NCBI GenBank assembly: GCA_003509235.1
Contig: DONH01000175.1
Location: 1,061 to 10,150, forward strand
Length of the DNA: 9,090 bases
From: Planctomycetaceae bacterium
GTDB taxonomy: Bacteria; Planctomycetota; Planctomycetia; Pirellulales; UBA1268
Direction of reading: 5' to 3'
Positions 7,086 through 9,090 of the stretch are shown piece by piece (position 1 is the first letter of the stretch; each line of letters opens with the position of its first letter). Position numbers and translations under genes: made by a program. Below the pieces are notes generated by a model. It made no database searches. It had not been told where the DNA came from and saw only the letters and a program-made list of their open reading frames with translations.

Positions 7086-8590
7086 TGAATAAGCCCACCT
7101 TTGCTCTTGTTGGCGCTGTCAATCACGGGAAGTCGAGCATTGCTGCAACACTTGTTGAGCGTGGGAATATCGGTGTGAGTGCTGACCCTGGCATGACGCA
7201 GGTTTGCCAGAAGATTGAGCATCATTCCAGTCAGTTTGTTCTGTGGGATACCCCAGGGTTCCAAGATCCACGAACGATGTTGGCCGAGCTTGCCTCGCAG
7301 CTATCTCAATCGAGAGAGCCGCTCGCTGAGCTTCGCCAATTCTGTAAGAAATATTCGGCGTCCGATCAGTTCGAAGCAGAGTGCGAGGTGAGTAAGCTTC
7401 TTTGTGAAGAACCCGCAGTTCTGTATGTCATCGATTCGTCAAAGCCACTCCGGAAAATCCATGAGGCCGAGATGGAGTTGCTCATGCTTACCGGCTTGCC
7501 CCGGTTGGCTATTTTGAATCCTACGGCTGAACCAGTGCATGAGTCAGAGTGGCGGGCAAAGCTTGGCCAGCGATTCGGAGCAGTTGCAACTTTTAATGCA
7601 CATCAAGCACGGGCAAAAGATCGTGTTGCACTTATACGTACATTAGCAACAGTTGTTGATAAATGGCGAGATGATTTGTCACAGATAGCAGATGAGATCG
7701 AAAACGATTGGTCGCATCGTGTGGACGAGTCGGCCCACAGTATGGTGGAGCTATTATCAAAAAGTATTGGTCATACCCGAAGTGTTGTGGTCGCGCCTGG
7801 AGAAAAGAGAGAACCGCTGATCGAAGATGCGAAAAAGAAGTTTCACTCAGACCTGCAGGAAAAAGAACGGTTGCTGCACAGCACGCTTCAGTCACTGTTT
7901 CTTCATGAAAAAGTTGGGCTAGCGGATAAGGTCGAACTCACGTATCTCAGTGATCTTTTTAGTAGCGAGACATGGCAGGTATTTGGACTGCCGTGGTGGG
8001 CTCTACTCTCTGGTGGTGTCTCAGTTGGAGCCATGGTTGGGGGCACCACTGGTGCAAAGATCGGAGCTGGTGGTGAGGTTGCTATGCCTTCGGGTATACC
8101 GCTGACTCTTGGAGCCTTGACGGGAGTTGTGGTTGGTGGTGTTGGTGGGGGTGTTGGCGCTATGTATTGGGGTAAGTCAGTTGCGCAGCCGGCTGTCACT
8201 GAGGGTAATTCGCAATCAGTGCTCACCGCGTTACCGCAATCTCTCTATCGCAGTACGTTTGGCTACTTGGCTCAGACTGGAACAACTATTACCATCGGCC
8301 CGATACAAGGAAAGAACTTTGCCTACGTTCTTCTTGATAGAGCAATGGGACTTGTGATGCATCTCGCGCACAGAACGCATGCAACTGGTGGCAGAGAAAC
8401 TCTTAATGCTGCCGATATCAAACAGGAGCTAGATGTTCGTAATGCTTCGACTGACCATTGGCCGAAAAGCCTGAGCACATGCTGTGAAGTTTTTCTTGAA
8501 AAAACAAGAAAAAAGACAGTGACAGAAGCTGATTTTCACGCTTTCGAAGACAGGCTTGCTCGACATATCAAGCAAATGCTTTCAGGCTAA
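7085..8590 (+). CDS. Era/EngA-like GTPase with DUF3482-type C-terminal region
   Basis: A 501-residue GTPase. Its N-terminal G domain has the P-loop GAVNHGKSS (G10, G15, K16, S17), a G2 threonine probably T38 in PGMTQV, and G3 DTPGF (D55-G58). The strand AVLYVIDSSKPL (111-122) follows. The G4 position reads AILNPTAEP (142-150): N145 is kept but the NKxD lysine and aspartate are missing, as is common in this family, so guanine specificity is uncertain. Residues 194-300 are charged and helical. Residues about 303-362 form a glycine-zipper hairpin (LLSGGVSVGAMVGG; GALTGVVVGGVGGGVGAMYW), likely inserting in or lying on the membrane. About 400-500 is soluble (TITIGPIQGKNFAYVLLDRA; LARHIKQML). In Proteobacteria such GTPases sit beside DUF2868 membrane proteins, as here. 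The start overlaps the upstream stop (TAATG), with no strong ribosome binding site, suggesting translational coupling. The biological role is unknown. Confidence 0.88.
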   Translation: MNKPTFALVGAVNHGKSSIAATLVERGNIGVSADPGMTQVCQKIEHHSSQFVLWDTPGFQDPRTMLAELASQLSQSREPLAELRQFCKKYSASDQFEAECEVSKLLCEEPAVLYVIDSSKPLRKIHEAEMELLMLTGLPRLAILNPTAEPVHESEWRAKLGQRFGAVATFNAHQARAKDRVALIRTLATVVDKWRDDLSQIADEIENDWSHRVDESAHSMVELLSKSIGHTRSVVVAPGEKREPLIEDAKKKFHSDLQEKERLLHSTLQSLFLHEKVGLADKVELTYLSDLFSSETWQVFGLPWWALLSGGVSVGAMVGGTTGAKIGAGGEVAMPSGIPLTLGALTGVVVGGVGGGVGAMYWGKSVAQPAVTEGNSQSVLTALPQSLYRSTFGYLAQTGTTITIGPIQGKNFAYVLLDRAMGLVMHLAHRTHATGGRETLNAADIKQELDVRNASTDHWPKSLSTCCEVFLEKTRKKTVTEADFHAFEDRLARHIKQMLSG

Positions 8591-8618
8591 GCGCGTGTTT
8601 CGGAACCGTCTTTCGTAG

Positions 8619-8639
8619 TGATGAAGAATGGTTTCATCA
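8619..8639. terminator. Possible bidirectional terminator hairpin between convergent genes
   Basis: TGATGAA and TTCATCA form a perfect 7-bp stem around a seven-base loop, in the 63-base gap between the GTPase gene (ends 8590) and the GntP gene (ends 8654). Position suits a shared terminator, but the stem is AT-rich and no T-run follows on either strand, so it is not a canonical intrinsic terminator. Confidence 0.3.
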
Positions 8640-8653
8640 GGGTGTATGATTGA

Positions 8654-9090
8654 CTACAGCACGCCGTACAGAGCTGCGATGCACACCACAAAAACAAGGC
8701 CGAGGACACCAATAATGGTTTCCTGAACGGTCCACGTCTTTAGGGTCTCTCCAACAGACAGTCCAAGAAACTTGCCTACGAGCCAGAAGCCTGAGTCGTT
8801 GACATGGGAAGCAACAGATGCCCCTGATGCAATTGCTATCGTCACCAAAGCAGCGAACGGCTCTGGCTGACCTGAAGCCGTGACAAGTGGTGCGACCAGA
8901 CCAGCAGCCGTAATCATTGCGACGGTGGCAGAGCCTTGTAGCACCCGAATGACAACCGCCACCAACCATGCAAGGACAACGGTCGGAACCGCTGCTGAAG
9001 TTAATGATGAGGCGACAGCATCACCCGCTCCTGAATCGATCAGGACTTGCTTAAAAACACCACCTGCACCTGTCACAAGGAGAATCACAC
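8654..9090 (-). CDS. GntP-family permease, C-terminal part only (5' end outside window)
   Basis: The visible last ~145 residues are those of a gluconate:proton symporter (GntP) family permease, normally about 440-450 residues. Diagnostic stretches are VTGAGGVFKQVLIDSG, LQGSATVAMITAAG, ASHVNDSGFWLVGKF and LSVGETLKTWTVQETIIGV, followed by a last hydrophobic helix (LGLVFVVCIAALYGVL) and a TAG stop. Three to four membrane segments are present. The family imports gluconate and related small hydroxy acids, and also D-serine or glycerate, across the inner membrane; which one is carried cannot be told from this end. The true start lies beyond base 9090: the codon at 9086-9088 is an internal GTG valine in this family's conserved VTGAGG context. 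The gene is convergent with the GTPase gene, 63 bases away, and looks functionally unrelated to it. Confidence 0.95.
   Translation of the reverse strand, partial: VILLVTGAGGVFKQVLIDSGAGDAVASSLTSAAVPTVVLAWLVAVVIRVLQGSATVAMITAAGLVAPLVTASGQPEPFAALVTIAIASGASVASHVNDSGFWLVGKFLGLSVGETLKTWTVQETIIGVLGLVFVVCIAALYGVL

Noticed and set aside
7903..8226. Proline/threonine-rich minus-strand frame
   Set aside because: It is the antisense shadow of the glycine-rich hairpin of the GTPase; Gly codons read backwards give Pro and Thr.
8637..8969. Cysteine- and arginine-rich 110-codon minus-strand frame
   Set aside because: It overlaps the GntP permease on the same strand in another frame, and the permease matches its family strongly.

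Overview
The window looks like chromosomal DNA of a marine-type member of the Planctomycetota, probably near Pirellulaceae/Rhodopirellula. This is inferred from gene content: a secreted c-type-haem protein with DUF1592/DUF1588-type domains, a twin-arginine-exported DUF1552 protein and a formylglycine sulfatase with a lysine-rich tail sit side by side, a combination typical of planctomycetes and their relatives. Base composition is moderate, about half G+C by eye. I see no tRNA, rRNA, CRISPR array, transposase or phage gene, so the region appears to be ordinary chromosome.

Left half (1-5231), minus strand: three genes run right to left and look like one operon. A Sec-exported sulfatase (5231-3831) comes first, with a clear AGGAG ribosome binding site. 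After 51 bases comes a Tat-exported DUF1552 protein (3779-2451). Its stop codon overlaps, as ATGA, the start of a large secreted haem protein (2454 to beyond base 1), which is open across the whole left end and has no stop in the window. I translated this large frame line by line; it is unbroken for 818 codons. All three products are predicted to be exported, so the operon probably acts in the periplasm or cell envelope. The sulfatase should cleave a sulfate ester. The roles of the other two are unknown.

Middle (5232-5612): a 381-base divergent intergenic region holding the promoters of both operons. It contains a perfect 15-bp palindrome (5341-5355) and, close to the rightward gene, a perfect 7-bp-stem hairpin (5563-5582).

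Right half (5613-8590), plus strand: a two-gene unit made of a multi-pass membrane protein of the DUF2868 type and a GTPase with a DUF3482-type C-terminal half. The two overlap by one base (TAATG). The GTPase carries a glycine-zipper membrane hairpin and a degenerate G4 motif. The pair is known as neighbours in Proteobacteria but has no assigned function. It is the best candidate here for an under-described system, a membrane-docked GTPase module.

Right edge (8654-9090), minus strand: the last ~145 residues of a GntP-family gluconate/hydroxy-acid permease, convergent with the GTPase gene. A 7-bp-stem hairpin (8619-8639) lies between them.
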